The position numbers and the translations under genes were made by a program. Below, in pieces: positions 53,121-62,699 of a stretch of 64,000 bases of DNA (the stretch's first letter is position 1; every line of letters begins with the position of its first letter). The DNA is from Burkholderiales bacterium (lineage in GTDB: Bacteria > Pseudomonadota > Gammaproteobacteria > Burkholderiales > SG8-41), in assembly GCA_030683105.1 (NCBI GenBank), contig JAUXMZ010000048.1:32296-96295 (forward strand). Reading direction: 5' to 3'. Under the pieces are notes generated by a model. It was not told where the DNA came from, searched no databases, and saw nothing but the letters and a program-made list of their open reading frames with translations.

Positions 53121-53468
53121 ATGAAGAATAACTGGACTTGGATAGTGCTCGCGGTGCTGGCGCTGGCCGGCTGCGATTATTTGCCGTTCGGCTACACGCC
53201 GGTACGGGACATCGTTGCCGCCCCGGCGAATTTCGAAGGCAAAGAGGTCAAGCTCAGGGGCACGGTCAGGGACGTGACCAAGCTGCCGATGCTGAACGTG
53301 AAGACGTACACCCTGCTTGATGATGCAGCGGAGATCACGGTCGCGACGGAAGGCAACCTGCCGGCGGTCAATGACCGCATTGCGCTGAAAGGAACCGTGA
53401 AAAGCGTGATGATACTCGGCGGGCAGTCACTGGGGTTGCGGGTCGAGGAAACGAAGCGCCTGCCATGA
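53121..53468 (+). CDS. Small lipoprotein, OB-fold-like
   Basis: 115 residues from ATG 53121. The lipobox LALAGC gives lipidation at Cys18. After that, a short OB-fold-like barrel: DIVAAPANFEGKEVKLRGTV, VKTYTLLDDAAEITVATEGN, DRIALKGTVKSVMILGGQSL. Family of small envelope proteins without known function. Overlaps recX by 11 bases; alaS follows after 40 bases. Confidence 0.8.
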   Translation: MKNNWTWIVLAVLALAGCDYLPFGYTPVRDIVAAPANFEGKEVKLRGTVRDVTKLPMLNVKTYTLLDDAAEITVATEGNLPAVNDRIALKGTVKSVMILGGQSLGLRVEETKRLP

Positions 53469-53508
53469 GGCGGGCGGTGACAGAATATAAGGCGACAGGG
53501 GCGGTTCG

Positions 53509-56118
53509 ATGAAAAGCAGTGAGATTCGCAAGAAGTTTCTGGAATACTTTGCCGGCAACGGCCACAGCATAGTCGCATCGAGCCCGCTGGTGCCGGGCAA
53601 CGACCCGACGCTGCTGTTCACCAATTCCGGCATGGTGCAGTTCAAGGACGTGTTCCTCGGGCAGGAAAAGCGGCCTTATGTGCGGGCGACGACATCGCAG
53701 CGTTGCGTGCGCGCCGGCGGCAAGCACAACGATCTCGAGAACGTCGGCTACACCGCGCGCCATCACACCTTCTTCGAAATGCTGGGCAACTTCAGTTTTG
53801 GCGACTACTTCAAGCGCGAGGCGATCCAGTACGCGTGGGAACTGCTTACCAAGGTATACGGATTGCCGGCGGAGAAGCTGTGGGTCACGGTCTACCAGAC
53901 CGATGACGAGGCCTACGATATCTGGGCCGGGGAAATCGGCGTGGCGCCCGGGCGCATCGTGCGCATCGGCGACAAGCCCGGCGGCGGATCGGATAACTTC
54001 TGGCAGATGGCCGATACCGGGCCGTGCGGTCCCTGCAGTGAGATTTTCTACGATCACGGCCCGGCTGTGGCGGGCGGCCCGCCCGGTTCCGCGGACGCCG
54101 ACGGTGATCGTTACATCGAAATCTGGAATCTGGTGTTCATGCAGTTCAACCGCGATGAGAAGGGCGCGCTCAATCCGCTGCCCAAGCCCTCGGTCGACAC
54201 CGGCATGGGGCTCGAGCGCATCGCCGCCGTGCTGCAGGGCGCGCACTCGAACTACGAGATTGATTTATTTCAGGATCTGATCAAGGCTGCGGCGCGCGAA
54301 ACCCACAGCAAAGATCTGGCGAGCAACTCGCTCAAGGTGATCGCCGATCATATCCGCGCCTGCTCGTTTTTGATCGTCGATGGCGTCATTCCCGGTAACG
54401 AGGGCCGTGGCTACGTGCTTCGGCGCATCATTCGCCGCGCCATCCGCCACGGTTACAAATTGAGCCAGACCGAGCCGTTTTTCCATCGTCTGGTGGAGGA
54501 TCTGTCGCGGGCAATGGGCGAGGCGTACCCCGAACTCGTCCAGGCCAAGGAACGCATCGCGCAGGTGCTGAAACAGGAGGAGGAGCGCTTCGCGGAAACG
54601 CTGGTCAACGGCATGAAAGTGCTGGAAGGCGCTCTCAACCGCGAAGACAAGATGCTCGACGGTGAGACCGTGTTCCAGCTTTATGACACATTCGGTTTTC
54701 CGGTCGATCTCACCGCCGACATCGCGCGCGAACGCGACGTGCGCGTCGATTACGCCGGTTTCGAGGCCGCAATGCAGCGCCAGCGCGAGCGTGCGCGCGC
54801 CGCGTCGCGGTTTGCGACAACGACGAGTGTTGATTACGCCGGGGCGGCCACAGAATTCCACGGTTACGACACGCTGCAACTCGAGGCCAGGGTGGTGGCG
54901 CTGTACCGTGAAGGCGTGCAGACTGAGGAAATCGCAGCGGGTGAAGCCGCCGCGGTGGTTGTGCTCGACCGCACGCCGTTTTATGCCGAGTCGGGCGGGC
55001 AGGTCGGCGATTGCGGAGAGCTTGCGGGTGTTCACGGTACTTTCACGGTCGGCGACACCCAGAAAATCCAGGCCGAGGTGTTCGGTCACAAAGGCATGCT
55101 GAAAACCGGCAGGCTCAAGGTGGGCGATATTGTGATGGCCGCTGTTGATCCCGTGCCACGAGCTCGCTCGGCATGGAACCATTCGGCCACTCATCTCATG
55201 CATGCGGCGCTGCGCAAGGTGCTGGGGCCGCACGTGCAGCAGAAAGGGTCGCTGGTCGATGCCCAGCGCACGCGCTTCGATTTTTCGCACAACGAGCCGG
55301 TGAGCGAACCGCAGATCCGCAAGATCGAGGAACTGGTCAACCACGAGATCCGCCGCAACGTCGAAGTTGCCGCGCGCGTCATGAAATACGACGAGGCAAT
55401 CAAGGCCGGCGCCCTGGCCTTCTTTGGCGACAAGTACGGTGACGAAGTTCGCGTCATCGGTATGGGGGAATTTTCGACCGAGTTGTGCGGCGGCACCCAC
55501 GTCCGGCGCACCGGAGACATCGGTCTGTTCAAAGTGATATCCGAAACCGGGGTCGCTGCCGGCATCCGTCGCATCGAGGCGGTGACGGCCGAGGGCGCGC
55601 TGGCTTACGTGCAGCAGCAGCAGGAAAAGCTCGTCGAAGCCGCCGCTGCGCTCAAGACCTCGCCGCAAGAGATCGGGACCAAAATCACGCAGATCATGGA
55701 CAATATGCGGCAACTGGAGAAGGAACTCTCACGGCTAAAGTCCAGGCTGGCTTCTTCGCAGGGGGAAGATTTGGTCGCGCAGGCGGTAGATATCAAGGGC
55801 ATCAAGGTACTGGCCGCCGCGATCGATGGCGCCGACGTAAAAGCATTGCGTGAGGCCATGGACCAGCTCAAGAACAAGTTGAAGACCGCAGCCATCGTGC
55901 TGGCCGCGGTCAGCGACGGCAAGGTATCGCTGATTGCCGGTGTGACGCCGGATGCGGTTGCCCGGATCAAAGCCGGTGAACTCGTCAACCATGTCGCACA
56001 GCAGGTCGGCGGCAAGGGCGGGGGGCGGCCGGATATGGCACAGGCTGGCGGTACCAATCCCGAACACTTGTCGCAGGCGCTGGCGTCCGTCCACGAATGG
56101 GTGCGGCAGCGTTTATAA
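53509..56118 (+). CDS. alaS: Alanyl-tRNA synthetase
   Basis: 869 residues. Class II core: [57 protein letters not shown]. The editing domain has [17 protein letters not shown] (HxxxH) and [15 protein letters not shown]. The C-Ala domain ends [20 protein letters not shown] and [12 protein letters not shown]. The last 28 codons (from 56031) are repeated twice more downstream in a 158-base tandem array. The gene is otherwise normal in length. Confidence 0.98.
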   Translation: MKSSEIRKKFLEYFAGNGHSIVASSPLVPGNDPTLLFTNSGMVQFKDVFLGQEKRPYVRATTSQRCVRAGGKHNDLENVGYTARHHTFFEMLGNFSFGDYFKREAIQYAWELLTKVYGLPAEKLWVTVYQTDDEAYDIWAGEIGVAPGRIVRIGDKPGGGSDNFWQMADTGPCGPCSEIFYDHGPAVAGGPPGSADADGDRYIEIWNLVFMQFNRDEKGALNPLPKPSVDTGMGLERIAAVLQGAHSNYEIDLFQDLIKAAARETHSKDLASNSLKVIADHIRACSFLIVDGVIPGNEGRGYVLRRIIRRAIRHGYKLSQTEPFFHRLVEDLSRAMGEAYPELVQAKERIAQVLKQEEERFAETLVNGMKVLEGALNREDKMLDGETVFQLYDTFGFPVDLTADIARERDVRVDYAGFEAAMQRQRERARAASRFATTTSVDYAGAATEFHGYDTLQLEARVVALYREGVQTEEIAAGEAAAVVVLDRTPFYAESGGQVGDCGELAGVHGTFTVGDTQKIQAEVFGHKGMLKTGRLKVGDIVMAAVDPVPRARSAWNHSATHLMHAALRKVLGPHVQQKGSLVDAQRTRFDFSHNEPVSEPQIRKIEELVNHEIRRNVEVAARVMKYDEAIKAGALAFFGDKYGDEVRVIGMGEFSTELCGGTHVRRTGDIGLFKVISETGVAAGIRRIEAVTAEGALAYVQQQQEKLVEAAAALKTSPQEIGTKITQIMDNMRQLEKELSRLKSRLASSQGEDLVAQAVDIKGIKVLAAAIDGADVKALREAMDQLKNKLKTAAIVLAAVSDGKVSLIAGVTPDAVARIKAGELVNHVAQQVGGKGGGRPDMAQAGGTNPEHLSQALASVHEWVRQRL

Positions 56119-56475
56119 GAAGTGATATCCGGCCGCGGCACCCGTTCCCGCACTCAGCCGCACTGCGGCACCGAGTCACGGTCGCCCCGGATATGGCGCA
56201 GGCTGGCGGTACCAATCCCGAACACTTGTCGCAGGCGCTGGCTTCCGTGCACGAGTGGGTGCGGCAGAAATTATAAGAAGTGATATCCGGCCGCGGCACC
56301 CGTTCCCGCACTCAGCCGCACTGCGGCACCGAGTCACGGTCGCCCCGGATATGGCACAGGCTGGCGGTACCAATCCCGAACACTTGTCGCAGGCGCTGGC
56401 GTCAGTACGCGAATGGGTGCAGCAGAAATTATAGAAAGTGATATCCGGCCGCGGTGCCCGTTCCCGCACTCGTCT
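56031..56475 (+). repeat. 158-base tandem triplication of the alaS 3' end
   Basis: Units start at 56031, 56189 and 56347 (the last is partial). Each holds a complete 28-codon alaS tail with its own stop (56116-56118 TAA, 56274-56276 TAA, 56432-56434 TAG). The 70-base spacers after copies 1 and 2 (56119-56188, 56277-56346) are identical. Copy 2 differs from copy 1 in four silent changes and one Arg-to-Lys codon; copy 3 differs in three residues plus silent changes. gcggccggatat in the coding part and atatccggccgc after the stop are inverted repeats. This occupies the 441-base gap 56119-56559; the remaining bases show nothing. Confidence 0.9.
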
Positions 56476-56559
56476 CGAGCGCGAGTCGACATGAACGGAC
56501 GACGCCACAATCATGCCGAAATGGCCAAAGACATCTCGCATTTTTTCCTTATCCCGCAA

Positions 56560-58305
56560 CTATGTTCCTCGCGCTAATTTCCTCTGCATTCCACCTTCGA
56601 CCAGCCGACAATCTTCGCTGTCGCGGTAACCCATCCTGGGAATTCTCGTTCTAACGCTTTGTGCAGCTTCTGCGCCGTCTTCGGGCGGGACGTACCCATC
56701 GCGTGTGATCAACTCATACGCCGGCAGCGTCAGGAATTCCGTGTATTCGTCGCGGGTGGTGATTTCCTCGAACAACCGCGCTGCGTCTTCGTACTTTCCA
56801 GCACCCCAGCCTTCCGGTCCGAGGAGTTTTCGAACCCGGAGCAACTCCTCGGCAAGCAATTGACGGACCAGGGGTTTGGTCACCTTGCGGCCATCGTCCA
56901 GCACGCCTTTGAGACTTCTTATCCATTGCCAGATCTGAGAGCGTGAAATCTCGGCGGTGGCGGCGTCTTCCATCAGGTTGAACACTGGCACGCAACCATT
57001 GCCTGCAAGCCACGCGCCGAGATACTGCACGCCAACGCTGATGTTATTGCGCAGGCCCTCTTCGGTGATCGGTTTTTCGGGTTCGAAGTTGAGAAGGTCG
57101 CGGGCCGAGACGTTGACGTCGTCCCGCTGTCGGTGGATCTGATTCGACGTCGGCATGTGCTGGTCGAAAATCGCTTTTGCAATGCCGACCAGGCCGGGGT
57201 GCGCGACCCACGTCCCGTCACAGCCATCGGTTGCTTCACGCAGCTTGTCCGCACGAACTTTTTCCAGAGCCGCATCGTTGGCGGCGGGATCGTTCTTGAT
57301 CGGGATTTGAGCCGCCATGCCGCCCATCGCGAACGTTTTGCGCCGGTGGCAGGTTTTGATCAGCAACAAGGCATACGCACGCAGGAACGGGGCCGTCATC
57401 GTCACCTGCGCCCGATCGGCAAGACAGAATTCCTCTCGCGCGCGGAACTTTTTGATACAGCTGAAAATGTAATCCCAGCGACCGATGTTGAGACCGGCCG
57501 AGTGTTCGCGCAACTCGTAGAGTATTTCGTCCATCTCAAACGCCGCAACCACGGTTTCAATCAGTGCCGTCGCCTTGATTGTCCCCCGCGGCACGCCCAA
57601 CGCATCCTGCGCCATCACGAAAATGTCGTTCCAGAGCCGGGCTTCGAGATGGTTTTCCATCTTCGGCAGATAATAGTACGGCCCGCTGTTGGCAGCGAGC
57701 AGGGCCTTCGCGTTGTGGAAGAAATACAGCGCGAAGTCGAAGATCGCCGCGGACATTGGCATGCCATCGATCTGGATATGGCGCTCGACCAGATGCCAGC
57801 CACGGGGCCGCACCAGCAGTGTTGCCGTCGTATCGTTCAGCTTGTAAGACTTTCCTTCCGGACTTTGGTACGAGATGTTGCGGCGCACGGCGTCGCGCAG
57901 GTTGATTTGGCCTTCGATAAGGTTAGTCCAGGTCGGCGCGTTGGAATCTTCGAAGTCGGCCATGAAAACGTTGGCGCCGCAATTCAGTGCATTGATCACC
58001 ATCTTCCGGTCCGTCGGACCCGTAATCTCGACACGGCGATCCTGGAGATCTTCCGGACACGGCGCCACCGTCCAGTTTTCGTTTCGGATGTGCGCGGTAT
58101 CCGGCAGGAAGTCCGGCAGCTCGCCGGCGTTGAATTCCGCCTGCCGTTGAGCGCGCGACTCAATGAGTTCGCGACGGCGCGGTTCAAATCGGCGCGACAG
58201 TTCCGCGAGAAATGCCAGCGCCTGTGGTGTGAGGAAATCGGCATACTGTGGCGTGATCCTGCCGAGTACCTCGACACCGGACGAATATGCGACGTTCTGT
58301 TTCAT
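56560..58305 (-). CDS. aceB: Malate synthase A, with extended C-terminus
   Basis: The start ATG at 58305 (agggag ahead) gives 581 residues; longer frames upstream have no family sequence. [60 protein letters not shown] and [19 protein letters not shown] are malate synthase A blocks. It condenses glyoxylate with acetyl-CoA in the glyoxylate bypass. The usual end of the family is FLTLPAYE; here about 48 further residues follow ([20 protein letters not shown] onward), reaching to within 90 bases of the alaS repeat array. No isocitrate lyase gene is in the window. Confidence 0.95.
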   Translation of the reverse strand: MKQNVAYSSGVEVLGRITPQYADFLTPQALAFLAELSRRFEPRRRELIESRAQRQAEFNAGELPDFLPDTAHIRNENWTVAPCPEDLQDRRVEITGPTDRKMVINALNCGANVFMADFEDSNAPTWTNLIEGQINLRDAVRRNISYQSPEGKSYKLNDTTATLLVRPRGWHLVERHIQIDGMPMSAAIFDFALYFFHNAKALLAANSGPYYYLPKMENHLEARLWNDIFVMAQDALGVPRGTIKATALIETVVAAFEMDEILYELREHSAGLNIGRWDYIFSCIKKFRAREEFCLADRAQVTMTAPFLRAYALLLIKTCHRRKTFAMGGMAAQIPIKNDPAANDAALEKVRADKLREATDGCDGTWVAHPGLVGIAKAIFDQHMPTSNQIHRQRDDVNVSARDLLNFEPEKPITEEGLRNNISVGVQYLGAWLAGNGCVPVFNLMEDAATAEISRSQIWQWIRSLKGVLDDGRKVTKPLVRQLLAEELLRVRKLLGPEGWGAGKYEDAARLFEEITTRDEYTEFLTLPAYELITRDGYVPPEDGAEAAQSVRTRIPRMGYRDSEDCRLVEGGMQRKLARGT

Positions 58306-58475
58306 GTGAAGAACTCCCTGGTCGACGGAGAAGGATTTTGAATTGCCCATTTCACGGTTGATGTCCGCACTGGGCTGCGTTCCGCATGATCGGCACTGCT
58401 CAGAACGACTCGAGTTCGCGGGTTTCCATTCTGAGGATAAAACGACCGGTGGTAACTCTGCTGTTGTCGCACACC

Positions 58476-59549
58476 TCACATCCGTGAGGTGGCGGAGAGA
58501 CGGTTTCTTCCCAGGCGATCGTCCACCAGCATCACGATTTCATGCAACGTGTCGGACTGGAGTCCGCGCAGGCCGGCGATACGCCGGACTAGGCTGTCGA
58601 CCCGCTCGATGTGCTCGGCGCCGCCAAATAGCGCGCGCGCCGCGGAAGAGGGCTTGCACAGACTCTCGGCGGCCTTGGCGTACTTGTCGAAAGGCACGAG
58701 GTCGTCAAACTCCGCGCCCAGACCCGTACAGAGATTCGCAACCCAGTTGTAAATCTCACGGGACTGGCTGACGTTCCCGTGCACCGCTTCTTTGATTGGG
58801 ATCATGTCGTGCGGCCGGATGCAGCGGTAGTTGCCGGCGATCAACATCGGCCATTTAGCCAGGGGAACAAAAATGGAATCGTGCACCTTGAGTTTCACCG
58901 GGATTTCCAACGCGCCATCGAAGCACTCGAACCGAGCGCCCTCGATGTCGGCTTCGAGATTGCGTAGCAGCGCGGTCGGCTCCTCGGCATCGAAGCGCGC
59001 TGCCTTGAAATTGGTCGGCAAGCCCACCTGCAGTACGTTCTTGGGCTGATCCGGCGGGCGAAAGGCCTGGGGATCTGGACTTGCCAGCGTGGTCAGCGCG
59101 GGGTCGAAGTCTTCCCAGACCCCGGGATTCGTATAACAGTGCTCCAACGCTTCGGTGGCAAGACCAGGAATGCGTCTGAGGTAAGCCAAGGGCGGCATGT
59201 TCATGATCGCGAGGCAGGGTTTGCGCGCGCGGGCGACGCGGCCCATTAATTCCCGCACGCCTGGCGAGCCGAGTTGCGCCTCCTGCATGCCAAGTACTAT
59301 CAGATCGTATTGGTCGGGATCCGCCTCGGCGGGCGTGATCGCGGCAAGTGTGCCGGGAAGTTTCTGCGAAGCAATATCGATCAGCGAGTCCCGACCCCGG
59401 ATCGGGAAGCGCACCAGGGTGCCTTCACGGTTGATCAGCCGGGCGGTGGGACCCGTGCAGACCAGCGTAACGCGGTGCCCGGCCATCAGCAACTTGGTGC
59501 CTAATAAAGAGCCGTAGGAGGCCCCCAGAACGAGAACGCTGTATTTCAT
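58476..59549 (-). CDS. Ketopantoate reductase-like (PanE/ApbA superfamily) protein
   Basis: 357 residues. The N-terminal Rossmann segment [20 protein letters not shown] with GHRVTLVC departs from the usual G-x-G-x-x-G (it is GASYGS). Helical C-terminal domain: [80 protein letters not shown]. About 50 residues longer than standard PanE. Substrate unknown. It precedes malate synthase on the same strand (170-base gap) and is divergent from the ScfR-type regulator, so it could be part of the acetate/glyoxylate response. Confidence 0.75.
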   Translation of the reverse strand: MKYSVLVLGASYGSLLGTKLLMAGHRVTLVCTGPTARLINREGTLVRFPIRGRDSLIDIASQKLPGTLAAITPAEADPDQYDLIVLGMQEAQLGSPGVRELMGRVARARKPCLAIMNMPPLAYLRRIPGLATEALEHCYTNPGVWEDFDPALTTLASPDPQAFRPPDQPKNVLQVGLPTNFKAARFDAEEPTALLRNLEADIEGARFECFDGALEIPVKLKVHDSIFVPLAKWPMLIAGNYRCIRPHDMIPIKEAVHGNVSQSREIYNWVANLCTGLGAEFDDLVPFDKYAKAAESLCKPSSAARALFGGAEHIERVDSLVRRIAGLRGLQSDTLHEIVMLVDDRLGRNRLSATSRM

Positions 59550-59629
59550 GTTAAACCTCCGTTCGACGCAGGATAGTCACGCACTTCTGAATGCATGCGT
59601 CAAAGTATAGGCGCAGGAATAACGAAAAT

Positions 59630-59664
59630 TTGACAATAGAAACTTCACAATGTTAATTTCACAA
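59630..59664. promoter_or_regulatory. Candidate operator/promoter between ketopantoate-reductase-like and ScfR genes
   Basis: Direct repeats AACTTCACAA (59641-59650) and AATTTCACAA (59655-59664), 14 bases apart, overlie TTGACA (59630-59635) and a weak -10. Such repeats in the divergent gap fit a site for the regulator itself or its neighbours. If the TTGACA is used, translation begins at 59671 or 59674 rather than 59650. Confidence 0.4.
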
Positions 59665-61236
59665 ACTGTCATGATGCCGCACACCCGCAAAAGCCACTTC
59701 CTCGGCACCAAGCTGCGCACCTTGCGCAAACGCAACCGGCTGACCCTGGAAGAGTTGTCCGCACGCTGTACTCAACTGGATGCGCAGTGCGCGCCATCGG
59801 TTTCCTACCTGAGCATGATCGAGAGCGGCAAGCGGATGCCGTCGGAAGACGTACTCAGGCTGCTGTCCTCGTTGTTTCAACGCGACGCGGGCTGGTTTGC
59901 AGACGATAGCCGGGACATCGAATCCACTGCCGTCGAGCACCGTGCCGGCGGCGCGGCGGGCGTGCCGCTGGAACCAGCGTTCCTGTTTTCGAAGGAACTG
60001 TTGCAGGCGGCGATCCCGGAGTTGCTGACACAAACCGGCACCACCGGGCAGCAGTTCGCGCATTTGCTTATCCGCTCACATCAGGAAATGTCGCGCAATG
60101 ATTTTCCCGATCTTGAGCGGTTGGCGGAAAATGTCGGCGAGCGCAAGTTTCCGCTCGGCGCCGACGATTTGCTGCGGCTTTGCAAGCACCACGGTCTAGC
60201 CATCCGCTGGTTTGACCGCAAGCCGGTGCTCGTGCGTGACAAGGATCGCGAACTGCGTAGCGTAGTGCGTTCATTTTACGAAGCGCCGCGCACCATTTAC
60301 CTGAATCGCGAGTTGCAGGCGAGTCCGGCGCGTCTCAAATTCGATCTCGCCACGCACCTTGGTCACAAGGTACTGCACGAGGGCGACGGGCTCAAGTCAG
60401 CGCATGCGACCGGCGGGGAAATGGGCGGCAGTCCGGAAGGCGGCGCGGGAATTGCCGCCGGCCTGAACGCGCAGGACGTGCTGCACGCGTGGCGCGATTT
60501 CGAGTGCAGTTTTTTTGCCGGCGCGCTACTGTGCCCCAAGATTCCGTTCCGTCGCTTTCTTACGCGTGAGTCATACCGGGTCGAAGCCGGAGAAAAAATC
60601 GAACTTACTCCGGCGGCCGTGATGCGCCGCATGACGAAAGTGTCGCCTTATCCCTACTGGCATTTTTTCGACGCCTACCCGCCTGGATACCTGCGCGCGG
60701 TATATCGCGGCAACGGCATACCGCTGCCTTGGGGCAACATGGCACAAATAACCGATCCCTGTCCGAACTGGGCAGTTTTTCGTATGCTCGATGAGCACCG
60801 TGGCGCCGATCGCCGTTCGCAGATTTCGGTGATGCGCTACGGCGGGCAATCCCTGCTCTATTGCTGTCATTCGCGACGCACCAACGACATGGCTGGCAAT
60901 CCCCATGTGCTGTCGGTCGGCATCGATCTGGTGCCGGCGCTGCGTTCGCACGGCGCCGATGCGGAAAAGATTGTCGCAAGCATCACCGATGAATGCCTGC
61001 ATCACCATGGCGAAGCAAGAATTCCCAAGGCTGCCGTCGAGGCAATCAGTGGAGCGGTCCGGGTACTGAACATCGCCTGGGTAGAGGACGCGTTGTTGGG
61101 GCACGCGCGCGTCATTTGTCCGCGCAGCACGGATTGTCCGCGAACGGGGCATTGCGATGGCGCCGGAGGGTCGCGTGCGCGTGAGATTACCGATGTGCGC
61201 AAGGAAATCATCAGCGAAACTAAGCGCAGACGCTGA
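59650..61236 (+). CDS. ScfR/RamB-like transcriptional regulator (HTH plus short-chain acyl-CoA sensing domains)
   Basis: 528 residues from ATG 59650 (ATGs at 59671 and 59674 are alternatives). HTH at about 18-75: LGTKLRTLRKRNRLTLEELS, then YLSMIESGKRMPSEDVLRLL. An IrrE-like domain lies around 215-300 (LKFDLATHLGHKVLHEGDGL). The ScfR domain at about 300-420 contains CSFFAGALLCPKIPFRRFLT, SPYPYWHFFDAYPPGYLRAV and ITDPCPNWAVFRMLD. RamB and PrpR of actinobacteria belong to this family and control acetate/propionate and glyoxylate-cycle genes by sensing acyl-CoA. Malate synthase lies 1.3 kb to the left, so regulation of it is a likely, untested role. The C-terminal Cys-rich tail is VICPRSTDCPRTGHCDGAGG. 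Confidence 0.88.
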   Translation: MLISQTVMMPHTRKSHFLGTKLRTLRKRNRLTLEELSARCTQLDAQCAPSVSYLSMIESGKRMPSEDVLRLLSSLFQRDAGWFADDSRDIESTAVEHRAGGAAGVPLEPAFLFSKELLQAAIPELLTQTGTTGQQFAHLLIRSHQEMSRNDFPDLERLAENVGERKFPLGADDLLRLCKHHGLAIRWFDRKPVLVRDKDRELRSVVRSFYEAPRTIYLNRELQASPARLKFDLATHLGHKVLHEGDGLKSAHATGGEMGGSPEGGAGIAAGLNAQDVLHAWRDFECSFFAGALLCPKIPFRRFLTRESYRVEAGEKIELTPAAVMRRMTKVSPYPYWHFFDAYPPGYLRAVYRGNGIPLPWGNMAQITDPCPNWAVFRMLDEHRGADRRSQISVMRYGGQSLLYCCHSRRTNDMAGNPHVLSVGIDLVPALRSHGADAEKIVASITDECLHHHGEARIPKAAVEAISGAVRVLNIAWVEDALLGHARVICPRSTDCPRTGHCDGAGGSRAREITDVRKEIISETKRRR

Positions 61237-61263
61237 TACGACGGACGAAGTGATTAACAGACC

Positions 61264-62640
61264 CTAGAACGGCAGCCGTGCGTCAGGTTTGACGGCGAGA
61301 ATTGCGCGCCGGAACTCTTCCCGGATCCGCAGCAGCGCCGCCTGGTTGTCAGCTTCGAATCGCAATACCACCACCGGCGTGGTGTTGGACGGGCGTGCGA
61401 GACCGAAACCGTCGGCATACTCGACACGCACACCATCGATGGTGATCACTTCGCGAGCGGTGTCGAAGCGCGCGTCCCGGCGCAGCCTGTCCATCAATGT
61501 GTAGTTTTCGCCTTCGGCAAGTTTGATATGCAGCTCCGGGGTATTGATGCTGTCGGGCAGGTTTTCCAGAACCGCACTCGGGTCGTGCTCGCGGCTCAGG
61601 ATTTCCAGGAGCCGCGCGCCGGCGTAAAGCGCATCGTCGAAGCCGTACCAGCGTTCCTTGAAAAATACGTGCCCGCTCATTTCGCCGGCGAGCGGCGCGC
61701 CGGTCTCCTGCAGTTTTTTCTTGATGAACGAGTGGCCGGTCTTCCACATCAAAGGCTTGCCGCCGTGCTGCCTGATCCAGCCGAACAGATTGCGCGTCGA
61801 TTTGACGTCGAAAATGATTTCGGCGCCCGGGTTGCGCTGGAGCACATCGGCGGCGAACAGCATCAGCTGGCGGTCGGGATAAATGATCTTGCCGCCGCGC
61901 GTCACCACGCCGAGGCGGTCGCCGTCGCCGTCAAACGCGAACCCGAGGTCGCCGCCGGATTTGAGCGCATTGATGAGATCGGCGAGATTTTCGGGATGAG
62001 AAGGATCCGGATGGTGATTGGGGAAGCTGCCATCGACTTCGCAAAAAAGCTCGCGCACCTCGCAACCCAACCGGCGGTAGAGTTCGGGCGCCGTCGCGCC
62101 GGCCACGCCGTTGCCGCAGTCAACCACGAGGCTGAGCGGCCGCCTGAGCGTGATGTCGCCGGTGACTCGTTGCAGGTAGTGTTCGCGGATGTCGAACTCG
62201 CGGTATGAGCCGGCACCATGCGCCAGATCGCCGGACTCGATGCGCGTGCGCAGCGCCTGTATGCTTTCGCCAGCGAGCGATTCGCCGCCGAGCATGATTT
62301 TGAGGCCGTTGTATTCAGGCGGATTGTGCGAGCCGGTCACCATTACGCCGGAGTGCGTCTGCAGGTGGTGGGTGGCGAAGTACAGCATGGGTGTCGCCAC
62401 TTGTCCGACATCGACGACGTCGATGCCGCTTTGACGGATGCCGTTGGCGAGCGCAACTGACAGCTCCGGCCCGGAATGCCTGCCGTCGCGGCCGACGGCG
62501 ATCGCCTTTTGTTTTCTGGCGCGCGCCTCGGAACCGATCGCGTGGCCGATGCGTTCAGCAATTTGCGGCGTCAGCGTGCGGCCGACGATGCCGCGAATGT
62601 CATAAGCCTTAAAAATTTCCGGTGGTATCGCATTCATCAT
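61264..62640 (-). CDS. Phosphomannomutase/phosphoglucomutase
   Basis: 458 residues. The four domains of the alpha-D-phosphohexomutase family are visible: PPEIFKAYDIRGIVGRTLTP, the phosphoserine loop VMVTGSHNPPEYNGLK, the Mg loop FAFDGDGDRLGVVT, the sugar loop APLAGEMSGHVFFKERWYG and the phosphate-binding end LARPSNTTPVVVLRFEADNQ. It interconverts hexose 6- and 1-phosphates for polysaccharide or LPS precursors (AlgC-type). The start is ATG 62640 or 62637. Confidence 0.95.
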   Translation of the reverse strand: MMNAIPPEIFKAYDIRGIVGRTLTPQIAERIGHAIGSEARARKQKAIAVGRDGRHSGPELSVALANGIRQSGIDVVDVGQVATPMLYFATHHLQTHSGVMVTGSHNPPEYNGLKIMLGGESLAGESIQALRTRIESGDLAHGAGSYREFDIREHYLQRVTGDITLRRPLSLVVDCGNGVAGATAPELYRRLGCEVRELFCEVDGSFPNHHPDPSHPENLADLINALKSGGDLGFAFDGDGDRLGVVTRGGKIIYPDRQLMLFAADVLQRNPGAEIIFDVKSTRNLFGWIRQHGGKPLMWKTGHSFIKKKLQETGAPLAGEMSGHVFFKERWYGFDDALYAGARLLEILSREHDPSAVLENLPDSINTPELHIKLAEGENYTLMDRLRRDARFDTAREVITIDGVRVEYADGFGLARPSNTTPVVVLRFEADNQAALLRIREEFRRAILAVKPDARLPF

Positions 62641-62699
62641 GGTAGGAGAAGTGTCGGGATCTCGATATATCGTATTGTAGTCAATATACCCGGAAATTT

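Noticed and set aside
56119..56475. Tandem units read as a CRISPR array or rRNA spacer
   Set aside because: Units are 158 bases and encode alaS tails with stop codons; there are no short identical repeats with unique spacers.
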